Below, piece after piece: positions 1-6,552 of a stretch of 9,910 bases of DNA. Source of the DNA: Rickettsiales bacterium (GTDB lineage Bacteria; Pseudomonadota; Alphaproteobacteria; Pelagibacterales; Pelagibacteraceae). The position numbers and the translations under genes are program-made. The number at the start of each line of letters is the position of its first letter. The first letter of the stretch is position 1. The stretch lies in the NCBI GenBank assembly GCA_005801485.1, contig SYDM01000024.1, forward strand, positions 1 to 9,910. The letters are read 5' to 3'. A model generated the notes under the pieces. The model saw only the letters and a program-made list of their open reading frames with translations, had not been told where the DNA came from and did not search any database.

Positions 1-159
1 CTCATTTTCTTTCAGTCCATCGAAAAATTCCTTCCAGCCTTCAGGTAATTTATTTGGATTGCTTAGATAGTCGGAATAATACTCTTCTATAAAAATAGAA
101 TTATTGCCAGATAAAAAGGAAGTTTTTTTAAATATGTTATTGTCTTGAGATGATGACAT
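1..159 (-). CDS. sucA: 2-oxoglutarate dehydrogenase E1 component, N-terminal fragment (runs off left edge)
   Basis: Only the first 53 codons are inside the window, starting at the ATG whose complement lies at 157-159. E1 is the thiamine-diphosphate-dependent subunit of the cytoplasmic 2-oxoglutarate dehydrogenase complex, which converts 2-oxoglutarate to succinyl-CoA with SucB and Lpd. The visible part has the short N-terminal segment typical of SucA: an FLSGNNSIFIEEYYSDYL-type stretch at residues 15-32, then a Pro-rich turn and WKEFFDGL (42-49). This segment is where E1 proteins contact the E2 core. The catalytic domains are outside the window. The gene follows sucD by 34 bp on the same strand, which suggests one transcript sucC-sucD-sucA, probably continuing to sucB. 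Recognition rests on the short motif plus context, and both agree. Confidence 0.9.
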   Translation of the reverse strand, partial: MSSSQDNNIFKKTSFLSGNNSIFIEEYYSDYLSNPNKLPEGWKEFFDGLKENE

Positions 160-193
160 TTTAATTTCTTATAATAACATATATTTTTTTTTA

Positions 194-1069
194 TTAACTA
201 TTTAGTTTTTCAAGTAGTGTCTTACCAATATCTGCTGGGGATTTAGAGATTGTTATTCCTGCAGATTTCATCATTTCAATCTTATCTTCTGCTCCGCCTT
301 TACCATTAGATATAATTGCACCTGCGTGCCCCATTCTTCTTCCTGGTGGCGCAGTAAGGCCTGCAATAAAACCAACCATTGGCTTTTTTATTTTTGATTT
401 CTTTATAAACTCTGCAGCTTCTTCTTCTGCAGAACCTCCTATTTCGCCAATCATAACAATTGATTTAGTCTCTTTATCTTTTAAAAAAAGGTCAAGGCAA
501 TCAATAAAGTTTGTTCCATTAATTGGGTCCCCGCCAATACCAATGCAAGTAGATTGACCCATACCGTTAGCTGTAGTCTGAGCAACAGCCTCGTACGTTA
601 AAGTTCCAGATCTAGAAACTATTCCAACAGATCCTTTTTTATGAATGCTACCTGGCATGATACCAATTTTACACTCATCAGGAGTGATTATACCAGGACA
701 GTTAGGTCCTATTAAGCGACTTTTACTTTTACTTAAAATTTGTTTAACATTAATCATGTCAATGATTGGTATTCCTTCTGTAATACAAACAATTAATTCG
801 ATCTTAGCATCTATGGCTTCAATAATCGCAGCGGCTGCAAATTTTGGAGGAACAAAAATCATTGTAGCTTTAGCACCTGTATTTTTTTTTGCATCTTTTA
901 CGGTGTCAAAAACAGGAAGCCCTAAATGTTTTTGACCTCCTTTTTTTGGAGTAACTCCTCCTACTAACTTAGTTCCATATTTTAAAGCTTGCTCAGAATG
1001 AAAAGTTCCGTGAGTACCAGTAAATCCCTGACAGATAACTTTTGTACTTTTGTTGACTAGAACTGACAT
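194..1069 (-). CDS. sucD: Succinyl-CoA synthetase (ADP-forming), alpha subunit
   Basis: SucD pairs with SucC to convert succinyl-CoA plus ADP (or GDP) and phosphate to succinate, CoA and a nucleoside triphosphate, the substrate-level phosphorylation step of the TCA cycle. The 291-residue length is normal. The N-terminal CoA-binding Rossmann domain shows [15 protein letters not shown] (14-28) and GVTPKKGG (38-45). The ligase domain has GPNCPGI (121-127) and SRSGTLTYE (152-160). The phosphohistidine is H248 in RRMGHAGAI (244-252), followed by the Gly-rich KGGAEDK loop. The start directly abuts the sucC stop (TAAATG, no gap). A purine-rich AGAGG on the minus strand at 1081-1085, inside the end of sucC, sits 11 nt before the ATG and could serve as its ribosome binding site, so the two subunits are probably translationally coupled. 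Nothing looks truncated. Confidence 0.98.
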   Translation of the reverse strand: MSVLVNKSTKVICQGFTGTHGTFHSEQALKYGTKLVGGVTPKKGGQKHLGLPVFDTVKDAKKNTGAKATMIFVPPKFAAAAIIEAIDAKIELIVCITEGIPIIDMINVKQILSKSKSRLIGPNCPGIITPDECKIGIMPGSIHKKGSVGIVSRSGTLTYEAVAQTTANGMGQSTCIGIGGDPINGTNFIDCLDLFLKDKETKSIVMIGEIGGSAEEEAAEFIKKSKIKKPMVGFIAGLTAPPGRRMGHAGAIISNGKGGAEDKIEMMKSAGITISKSPADIGKTLLEKLNS

Positions 1070-2230
1070 TTATTTAATTGCCTCTACGATTTTTTTTGCC
1101 GCATCATTCAAATCAGATGCTGATAATATTTTTAACCCCGATTTATCTAAAATATCTTTTCCTTCTTGAAAATTTGTTCCTGCTAATCTAACAACTAAAG
1201 GTACATTTAAGTTTGTTTCTTTTGCAGCTTCCAATACACCTTGGGCAATGACATCACAACGCATAATGCCTCCAAATATATTGATCAATATTCCTTTAAC
1301 GTTTTTATCAGATAAAATTAATTTAAAAGCTGATGATACTTTTTCTTTTGATGCTCCACCACCCACATCTAGAAAATTTGCGGGTTCCCCACCATACAGT
1401 TTAATTATATCCATTGTAGCCATTGCCAAACCAGCGCCATTAACCATGCATCCAATTGATCCATTCAATTTAATATAGGCAAGATCATGTTTACTTGCTT
1501 CAATTTCTGCTGGGTCCTCTTCATTTAAGTCTCTTAACTTTAAAATGTCTGGCTGCCTAAAGATTGCATTATCATCAAAATTCATTTTTGCATCCAAGCA
1601 AACAACTTTTTGATCTTTGGTTACAATTAAAGGATTAATCTCAATTAACGTTGCGTCTTTCGTAATGAGAATTTTATAAAGCGCTTTAATTAATTTTTGT
1701 GCAATTTTTTTTTGTTCTATATTAAAATTAAAGGGGTTTATTATTTTTTCAATTTCATCTATTTCAATATCATTTTTCAAATCTACTTTGGTCTTTATTA
1801 TTTTTTCTGGAGTTTGTGAGGCTACCTTCTCAATATCCATCCCACCCTCAGTGCTACTAATAAAAGTAATTTTAGAACTACCTCTATCGATTAAGCATGA
1901 TAGGTAAAATTCTTTTAATATGTCTGATGCTTCTTCAATGTACAATCTTTTTACTTCTTTACCCTCAGGTCCAGTTTGATGGGTAATTAACTTCATTCCA
2001 AACATAATTTTAGCTTGATTTTTCAACTCCTCTAGACTCTTAAGTAGTTTTACACCTCCGCCTTTACCTCTTCCACCAGCATGAATTTGTGCTTTCAGTA
2101 CGAATTGATTTGATTTGAATTCATTAAATTTTATATCTATTTCATCTAAGAAAAAAATTACTACACCTTTAGAAACTGGTGCACCAAATTCTTTAAGAAT
2201 TTCTTTTGCTTGATGTTCGTGAATATTCAT
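1070..2230 (-). CDS. sucC: Succinyl-CoA synthetase (ADP-forming), beta subunit
   Basis: SucC is the nucleotide-binding, ATP-grasp subunit of succinyl-CoA synthetase. I place the start at 2230, giving 386 residues, because the product then begins MNIHEHQAKEIL, the family's conserved N-terminus. An in-frame ATG nine codons upstream (2257) would add a hydrophobic tail not expected in the family. Visible features are the ATP-binding lysine K46 and the loop GGRGKGGG (52-59), the metal ligands N199 in EINPL and D213 in CLDAK, and the C-terminal CoA-ligase domain with VNGAGLAMATMD (263-274), LDVGGGAS (287-294) and NIFGGIMRCD (317-326). Length and spacing match the classic enterobacterial protein closely. 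It is the first gene of the left-hand minus-strand block, so its promoter should lie in the 47 bp before 2278 or within the oppositely oriented neighbour. Confidence 0.98.
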   Translation of the reverse strand: MNIHEHQAKEILKEFGAPVSKGVVIFFLDEIDIKFNEFKSNQFVLKAQIHAGGRGKGGGVKLLKSLEELKNQAKIMFGMKLITHQTGPEGKEVKRLYIEEASDILKEFYLSCLIDRGSSKITFISSTEGGMDIEKVASQTPEKIIKTKVDLKNDIEIDEIEKIINPFNFNIEQKKIAQKLIKALYKILITKDATLIEINPLIVTKDQKVVCLDAKMNFDDNAIFRQPDILKLRDLNEEDPAEIEASKHDLAYIKLNGSIGCMVNGAGLAMATMDIIKLYGGEPANFLDVGGGASKEKVSSAFKLILSDKNVKGILINIFGGIMRCDVIAQGVLEAAKETNLNVPLVVRLAGTNFQEGKDILDKSGLKILSASDLNDAAKKIVEAIK

Positions 2231-2237
2231 TATTATA

Positions 2238-2250
2238 TATATTGATAATA
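2238..2250 (+). repeat. Copy 1 of a 13-bp element TATATTGATAATA
   Basis: This exact 13-mer lies upstream of the glycosyltransferase gene and points toward it, with 27 nt between its end and the ATG. A second exact copy lies on the minus strand at 4755-4767, in front of the membrane-protein gene. Both include a GATAAT -10-like core. It may be a shared promoter element or chance in AT-rich DNA. Confidence 0.35.
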
Positions 2251-2256
2251 GTATCA
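2243..2256. repeat. Small inverted repeat in the divergent promoter region
   Basis: TGATA-ATAG-TATCA is a perfect 5-bp inverted repeat with a 4-nt spacer. It lies midway between the sucC and glycosyltransferase starts and overlaps the -10-like hexamers of both strands. It could be a small operator, or simply two back-to-back -10 elements. Five-bp arms in such AT-rich DNA may be chance. Confidence 0.3.
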
Positions 2257-2277
2257 TAAAATTTAAAAGTAGACTTA

Positions 2278-3171
2278 ATGAATCTTAAAACTTTAATTTT
2301 AATGCCTGTTTATAAAGATTGGCAAAACTTAGATAAACTTAATAATAAAATTAATTTAATTTTTTCAAAAAAATTAAATATGAAATTTGATTTAATAATT
2401 ATAGATGATTTTTCAAACGAAATTATTAATTTTAATAATTTTAAGTTACCTTCAATAAATTATTTAAGAATAATTAAACTTCATAAGAATGTTGGCAGTC
2501 AAAGGGCTATAGCCATTGGTTTAAAATTTATAAATAAATTTTATAAGAGAAAATATCAAGTAATCATTATTGACTCTGATGGTCAGGACAATCCAAATGG
2601 GATAGTCGAAATGATTTTTAAATCAAAATTAAATAATAATTGTAGCGTTGTATCTAAACGAGGACAGAGAAAAGAAGTATTATGGTTTAAAGTTTTATAT
2701 GAAATTTATAATATTTTAATAAAATTTTTTTCCTTTAAAGATATTAGGTATGGTAATTATAGTCTGATTTCCTACAATGATGTCAATAGAATTTTATTAG
2801 ATCCAAATTTGTGGAATGCATTTCCACCAACCTTATCTATAAACTTAAAAAATTTAATTGAAATAACTATGAATAGAAAAAAAAGATTTTCAGGAGACTC
2901 TAAAATGAATTTTTATGGACTGATTTATCATGCTATGAGAGTTTTTTCAGTTTTAAGGTTTCGAATTTTACTTTCATCTACATTTTACATGCTGGTATTA
3001 ACTTTTTACAAAGTTTATGAACTAATTCCTTTGCTCTTTTTTTTTATTTTAACTTTTTTAATATTATTTAATCTATCAAATTTTTATTTAAATCTTTTTT
3101 GTAAAAAAAATTTTTTGATAAATTTTGAAAAAATTAAAGTCTTAAATTTTATTTGCAATCGGATATATTAA
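2278..3171 (+). CDS. Family 2 glycosyltransferase, polyprenyl-phosphate (DPM/GtrB-like) type
   Basis: The 297-residue protein has a GT-A fold signature of glycosyltransferase family 2. The LILMPVYKDWQNL start (6-18) begins the nucleotide-sugar fold, IIDD (41-44) is the first acidic site, LHKNVGSQRAIAIGL (68-82) resembles the GtrB/ArnC/DPM1 loop, and DSDGQDNP (99-106) carries the DxD metal and nucleotide site. A basic KRGQRKE (127-133) and RYGNYSLIS (158-166) fit the acceptor side of that subfamily. A hydrophobic region at about 229-273 likely forms two membrane segments, as in GtrB-type enzymes that load a sugar onto undecaprenyl phosphate at the cytoplasmic face. Donor and acceptor cannot be told from sequence. 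Its partner may be the multi-pass protein next door, since such enzymes supply lipid-linked sugars to GT-C transferases. The last 23 bp overlap the 3' end of that convergent gene. It is strikingly AT-rich: 13 G or C in the 60 bases 2281-2340. Confidence 0.85.
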   Translation: MNLKTLILMPVYKDWQNLDKLNNKINLIFSKKLNMKFDLIIIDDFSNEIINFNNFKLPSINYLRIIKLHKNVGSQRAIAIGLKFINKFYKRKYQVIIIDSDGQDNPNGIVEMIFKSKLNNNCSVVSKRGQRKEVLWFKVLYEIYNILIKFFSFKDIRYGNYSLISYNDVNRILLDPNLWNAFPPTLSINLKNLIEITMNRKKRFSGDSKMNFYGLIYHAMRVFSVLRFRILLSSTFYMLVLTFYKVYELIPLLFFFILTFLILFNLSNFYLNLFCKKNFLINFEKIKVLNFICNRIY

Positions 3172-4747
3172 TAAAATATAACATTTTATTAATATACTCC
3201 TTACTAAAACACTTATCTTTTATTAAATCATTAAAATTAATAAAATTAAATTCACCAGGATGGGATTCAACAATAAATATCTTTTTTATTTTTTTTTTAA
3301 CAATTATTTCATTAATTTTTTTATTATAAAATTCATAATACTTATTTTGTTTACTGGATGGAAAAGTATTATTATTGGAAAAATACCATCTATTAAAGAT
3401 ATATATCTGCTTTTCTAGTAATATTGAAAATAATTGGTAATGAGTTATTAGAGCATAATTTTCATTATCAAAATTTGAAATATAGACAACTGCATCTTTT
3501 AATAGAGTCAATTCTTCGGAGGGGTTTTTACTAAAATAGAATGGTGTAATCCATTTCAAATTATTAAACTTCTCATTTAAGTTTTTTGCACTTATGGCAT
3601 TTTGTAAATTAATATTTTGTAAATCCATAAATTTTCTTTTTATATTGTAAACTTCGTTATATTTAATAGTTACAAATATAATTAAAATTACTAAAAACAA
3701 CTTTATTTTATATTTATTTCTTATCTCTATTTCGTTGAGTTGAATTAATATGAAGCCACATAATATGGGTATAAGAGAAAATATGAAAGTTTGATTAGCT
3801 GTAATAAGTTGATGAAATATAAAGCTAATTCCACAAAATAAAATAAATAAATTTAAAATTATTTCATTTAAAATTATTTTTTTTTTTAAATATATAAATA
3901 ATAAAATTATATTTGCTAAAAGAAATAAATTAATAAATTTAAAATGACCTAAAACACCTCTAATCGTAAATCTATTTAATAATTTTGCTGATTCAAAAGC
4001 TTCGGGTGTTCCAACTATTCTACCTTCACCGATTGTCATAGGGAATAAAAATATTTGTATTAGAAAATCTCTAATATCAACTTTTACAATTAAGAAGTAT
4101 ATAAGCAAAATTAAAATTGATATTGTCACTCCAATAAAAAAAAAAATTAAAAATTTTTTGTTATTTATAATAAAATATAAAATCATAAATATAAAAATTT
4201 GAATATTAATCAAACCAGAAGGTAACTGCATGCTAAAAAAAGAAAGGAACATTGAAATTGGTAAAAAAACCCAATATTTTTTCTCTTCTTTTTTTACCGC
4301 TAGATAAAAAAACATTATTGAAAATAAGCTAATTATGTATGAATGCTGATAGGGAAATGGTGTACCTGAAACTGGGTAGCATAAAATTGACAAACTTATA
4401 CTTAAAATTAAATTTAAGTAAAAATTTTTATTAAAATTATTTAAAAAAAAAAGAAAAAAAATACTTAAACTAGCATTTACGATTGAGGCATGAAACACAT
4501 ATGCATTCCAATTAGCTCCGAAAAGTAAAAAAAATAATGCTTGTGAATAATCAACAAATAACCCAGATATAATCCAAAAATCTTTAATAGGATGATATCC
4601 TTTTGTGATTAAATAACCACTATCAAAAAAACTAAATGTATCTATGGGATAAAGACCTTTATTGGCAAAATAATAATTTATATAAAATGCAAATATTGCT
4701 AATAAAGAGTAGCTAATTAGTTTTATTTTTAAAGAAAAATTTTTCAT
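3149..4747 (-). CDS. Multi-pass membrane protein, GT-C-type glycosyltransferase-like, function unassigned
   Basis: This 532-residue protein has about 11 predicted membrane segments by eye (roughly 8-27, 83-102, 108-124, 135-150, 158-175, 178-194, 199-222, 271-286, 295-312, 320-336, 349-363), followed by a polar C-terminal domain of about 165 residues. The loop after the first segment carries D36 and D42 in PIDTFSFFDSGYLITKGYHPIKDFW (two parts: 34-43 and 44-58), then a Gly-rich LFGANWNAYVF (75-85). That layout resembles GT-C transferases of the PMT/ArnT/RgtA type, which use lipid-phosphate sugars and place catalytic acids in the first periplasmic loop. I infer a sugar or lipid-glycan transferase, or another envelope polymer protein, but no family signature is decisive. 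The start codon at 4747 gives MKNFSLKIKL and a basic-then-hydrophobic N-terminus, which suits an inner-membrane anchor. The gene is very AT-rich and full of homopolymer runs, yet the frame is open throughout. Confidence 0.65.
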   Translation of the reverse strand: MKNFSLKIKLISYSLLAIFAFYINYYFANKGLYPIDTFSFFDSGYLITKGYHPIKDFWIISGLFVDYSQALFFLLFGANWNAYVFHASIVNASLSIFFLFFLNNFNKNFYLNLILSISLSILCYPVSGTPFPYQHSYIISLFSIMFFYLAVKKEEKKYWVFLPISMFLSFFSMQLPSGLINIQIFIFMILYFIINNKKFLIFFFIGVTISILILLIYFLIVKVDIRDFLIQIFLFPMTIGEGRIVGTPEAFESAKLLNRFTIRGVLGHFKFINLFLLANIILLFIYLKKKIILNEIILNLFILFCGISFIFHQLITANQTFIFSLIPILCGFILIQLNEIEIRNKYKIKLFLVILIIFVTIKYNEVYNIKRKFMDLQNINLQNAISAKNLNEKFNNLKWITPFYFSKNPSEELTLLKDAVVYISNFDNENYALITHYQLFSILLEKQIYIFNRWYFSNNNTFPSSKQNKYYEFYNKKINEIIVKKKIKKIFIVESHPGEFNFINFNDLIKDKCFSKEYINKMLYFINISDCK

Positions 4748-4784
4748 GATTTTTTATTATCAATATAAATTAATAAAAATCTAT
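4748..4784. promoter_or_regulatory. Short divergent gap between membrane-protein gene and methyltransferase gene
   Basis: These 37 bp separate two divergent starts and contain almost only A and T. On the minus strand a GATAAT (complement of 4756-4761) lies about 8 nt before the membrane-protein ATG. If it is a -10 box, that transcript would be almost leaderless. On the plus strand TATAAA (4764-4769) is a -10-like match about 15 nt before the methyltransferase ATG. No -35 box or Shine-Dalgarno sequence is convincing. Base composition makes these matches weak evidence. Confidence 0.25.
4755..4767 (-). repeat. Copy 2 of the 13-bp element TATATTGATAATA
   Basis: This is the second exact copy of the 13-mer found at 2238-2250. 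It reads toward the membrane-protein gene and ends 7 nt before its ATG. The different spacing to the start codons (7 versus 27 nt) argues against a strictly positioned element, although the orientation relative to the downstream gene is the same. Confidence 0.35.
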
Positions 4785-5585
4785 ATGTTAAAAATAAAAA
4801 AGAAAATTAAATTTAATCACTCAGAAAATAGAATGAAAAATGAGGGTGATGTTAAATCATCCATAGAACAGTTTGATATTAATAAAAATCTTTACGTTTT
4901 ATTAAAAGAAAGATTTGATTGGATGAATAAATACATTAAGACCGAGGATGTTGGAATAGAAGTTGGTGCTGCTGCTGGATTTTCGAAAAAATTTATTAAA
5001 TGTAAAAATTTTAAAATTAGTGATTTTGCAGACCATGATCATCTAGATTTTAAAAACATTGATGCACAAAATACAAATTTTAAAGATAATGAGTTTGATT
5101 TTGTAATTTCTTCAAATATGATCCATCATCTTCCTTTTCCAATAAAATTTTTTGAAGAGATGTATAGAATTTTAAAAAAGGGTGGCAGATTAATTATATT
5201 TGATGCTCATTGCTCTGTTATTTTACAGATAATTTTAATTTTAATGCGACATGAGGGATTTGATTTTACTAAAAATGTTTGGAATCGAAATGATCCTGCT
5301 ACATATGCCGATGATCTTTGGTCTGGAAATAGTGCTATACCATATTTAATTTTTAGTGATAAAAAAAACTTTTCAAATTTTTTAGAAAAAAAATTTAAAA
5401 TTAAATATAAAAAATTGTGCGAATGTACTTTGTTTCTTAATTCTGGTGGAGTTACTTCTAAAACTTTTTATATTCCATTAAATTTATTTTTTCTAAAAAT
5501 CTTAATTTTATTTGATAAATTTTTATGCTTCATTGCTCCAAGCATATTTTCTTTAGCTTATAAAATTGTCTTAGAAAAAAATTAA
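4785..5585 (+). CDS. Class I SAM-dependent methyltransferase
   Basis: The 266-residue protein has the Rossmann-type methyltransferase core of the Methyltransf_11 kind. Motif I is [12 protein letters not shown] (56-67), which binds S-adenosylmethionine. [18 protein letters not shown] (102-119) corresponds to the motif IV/post-IV region with the common HHL signature, and [13 protein letters not shown] (128-140) is the usual post-core strand. The C-terminal half is less conserved and ends in a hydrophobic stretch (about 229-261), suggesting membrane association. I chose the ATG at 4785. An earlier in-frame ATG at 4746 would overlap the start codon of the divergent gene and add 13 residues with no family support. 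The substrate is unknown; next to two glycosyltransferase-like genes, a surface-glycan or lipid methylation role is a reasonable inference. Its stop overlaps the mdh stop in the 4-base TTAA at 5582-5585. Confidence 0.85.
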   Translation: MLKIKKKIKFNHSENRMKNEGDVKSSIEQFDINKNLYVLLKERFDWMNKYIKTEDVGIEVGAAAGFSKKFIKCKNFKISDFADHDHLDFKNIDAQNTNFKDNEFDFVISSNMIHHLPFPIKFFEEMYRILKKGGRLIIFDAHCSVILQIILILMRHEGFDFTKNVWNRNDPATYADDLWSGNSAIPYLIFSDKKNFSNFLEKKFKIKYKKLCECTLFLNSGGVTSKTFYIPLNLFFLKILILFDKFLCFIAPSIFSLAYKIVLEKN

Positions 5586-6541
5586 TTTAATTCAGAGTCA
5601 ATTGTTTTTGCAGCATCTAACAATTCTTTAACTGCGTTTATTGAATGTTCAAAATTTTTTTTTTCCTCAGCACTTAAATTTATTTCAACAATTTTTTCAA
5701 TTCCATTTTTGCCAATTACAACTGGAACACCTGCATAGAACCCCTTACAGCCATACTCTCCATCTAAATATGCAGCACAAGGAAGTTGTTTCTTTAAATC
5801 TTTTAAATAACTTTCAGCCATTTCTACTCCTGAAGCTGCTGGAGCATAAAAAGCTGAACCTTTTTTTAGTAATTTAACAATTTCTGCACCACCATTTTTT
5901 GTTCTTGTAACAATTCTATCTAGTACATCTTTTTTTAACTTACCTTCTTTAACTAAATCTAAAACCGGTTTTCCATCAACTGTTGTTTGATTAATCATTG
6001 ATACCATCGTATCTCCGTGACCGCCTAATACTAAAGATTTAATCTTGCTTACGGGCGTTTTGAGTTCTTGAGATAAAAAATATTTAAATCGAGAGGTGTC
6101 GAGTATTCCTGCCATCCCTACAACCATGTTTTTTGGAAGACCTGAATATTTTTGTAATGCCATTACAATCACGTCTAATGGATTAGTTATGCATATGACA
6201 AATGCATTTGGAGAAGCATTTTTTATTCCATCTGCAACTTGCTTTATGATTTTTAAATTAATTCCAAGAAGATCATCTCTATTCATGCCTGGTTTTCTAG
6301 GTAAGCCAGCAGTAATAATAATTACATCTGAATTCTTCGTATCTTCATAATTACTAGTGCCTATGATATTTACGTTAAACCCATCTACTGAAGAAGACTG
6401 AGCAATATCTAAAGCTTTTCCTTTAGCTATACCTTCAGCAACATCAAATAGGACAATATCAGCAAGTTCTTTTAAGGCTATTAAATGTGCAAGAGTTCCT
6501 CCAATTTGACCAGCTCCTATTAATGAAATTTTTTTTTTCAT
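5582..6541 (-). CDS. mdh: NAD-dependent malate dehydrogenase (LDH-like, MDH type 3)
   Basis: Mdh oxidises malate to oxaloacetate in the cytoplasmic TCA cycle. The 319-residue length matches the alphaproteobacterial LDH-like MDH group. The N-terminal Rossmann fold has LIGAGQIGG (7-15), and D33 at the end of the second strand favours NAD over [18 protein letters not shown] (79-92) is the mobile loop: R82 is at the position that separates malate from lactate specificity, and R88 is the second substrate arginine. NPLD (120-123) contacts the cofactor, D148 and R151 lie in [12 protein letters not shown], and the catalytic H175 is in LGGHGDTMV (172-180). The start at 6541 is followed by a run of ten A in the coding strand (Met-Lys-Lys-Lys). 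A purine-rich GAAGAA just after the mmsA stop may be the ribosome site. It is the last gene of the right-hand block, with no visible terminator before the convergent methyltransferase gene. Confidence 0.97.
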   Translation of the reverse strand: MKKKISLIGAGQIGGTLAHLIALKELADIVLFDVAEGIAKGKALDIAQSSSVDGFNVNIIGTSNYEDTKNSDVIIITAGLPRKPGMNRDDLLGINLKIIKQVADGIKNASPNAFVICITNPLDVIVMALQKYSGLPKNMVVGMAGILDTSRFKYFLSQELKTPVSKIKSLVLGGHGDTMVSMINQTTVDGKPVLDLVKEGKLKKDVLDRIVTRTKNGGAEIVKLLKKGSAFYAPAASGVEMAESYLKDLKKQLPCAAYLDGEYGCKGFYAGVPVVIGKNGIEKIVEINLSAEEKKNFEHSINAVKELLDAAKTIDSELN

Positions 6542-6552
6542 AATATTTCTTC

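Larger units (their letters stand above)
2231..2277. promoter_or_regulatory. Short divergent intergenic region (sucC / glycosyltransferase), candidate promoters
   Basis: This 47-bp gap must hold the start signals of two divergent genes unless transcripts enter from outside. On the minus strand, TATGAT (complement of 2253-2258) is a five-of-six match to the sigma-70 -10 box and lies 22 nt before the sucC ATG; no good -35 box is seen at 16-18 bp. On the plus strand, GATAAT (2244-2249) and TATCAT (2252-2257) are five-of-six matches for the glycosyltransferase gene, again without a clear -35. The region is so AT-rich that such matches arise easily. I see no Shine-Dalgarno sequence for either gene here. 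The inference that promoters lie here comes from gene orientation more than from the motifs. Confidence 0.35.

Noticed and set aside
160..193. Possible terminator or promoter in the sucD-sucA gap (T-run at 184-192)
   Set aside because: There is a run of nine T on the plus strand but no GC-rich stem beside it, and the genes are co-directional with a 34-bp gap, so internal operon spacing is the simpler reading.
645..935. 96-residue plus-strand open frame inside sucD, and similar ones inside sucC, mdh and sdhA
   Set aside because: All lie antisense to intact conserved enzymes, and nothing in them resembles a known protein; they are by-products of low stop-codon frequency on the opposite strand.
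2231..2257. Longer sucC start at 2257 adding nine residues (MILLSIYII)
   Set aside because: The family N-terminus MNIHEHQAKEIL begins at 2230, and the added residues have no counterpart in SucC proteins; the extra stretch is part of the divergent intergenic region.
4746..4784. Methyltransferase start at 4746
   Set aside because: That ATG lies in a palindromic CATG shared with the start codon of the divergent membrane-protein gene and would add 13 residues without similarity to the family. The ATG at 4785 is more plausible, although the upstream choice cannot be excluded from sequence alone.
2278..5585. Mobile element or prophage explanation for the insert
   Set aside because: I found no transposase, integrase, tRNA or flanking direct repeat at its edges; if the genes were acquired, homologous replacement is more likely than a self-mobile element.
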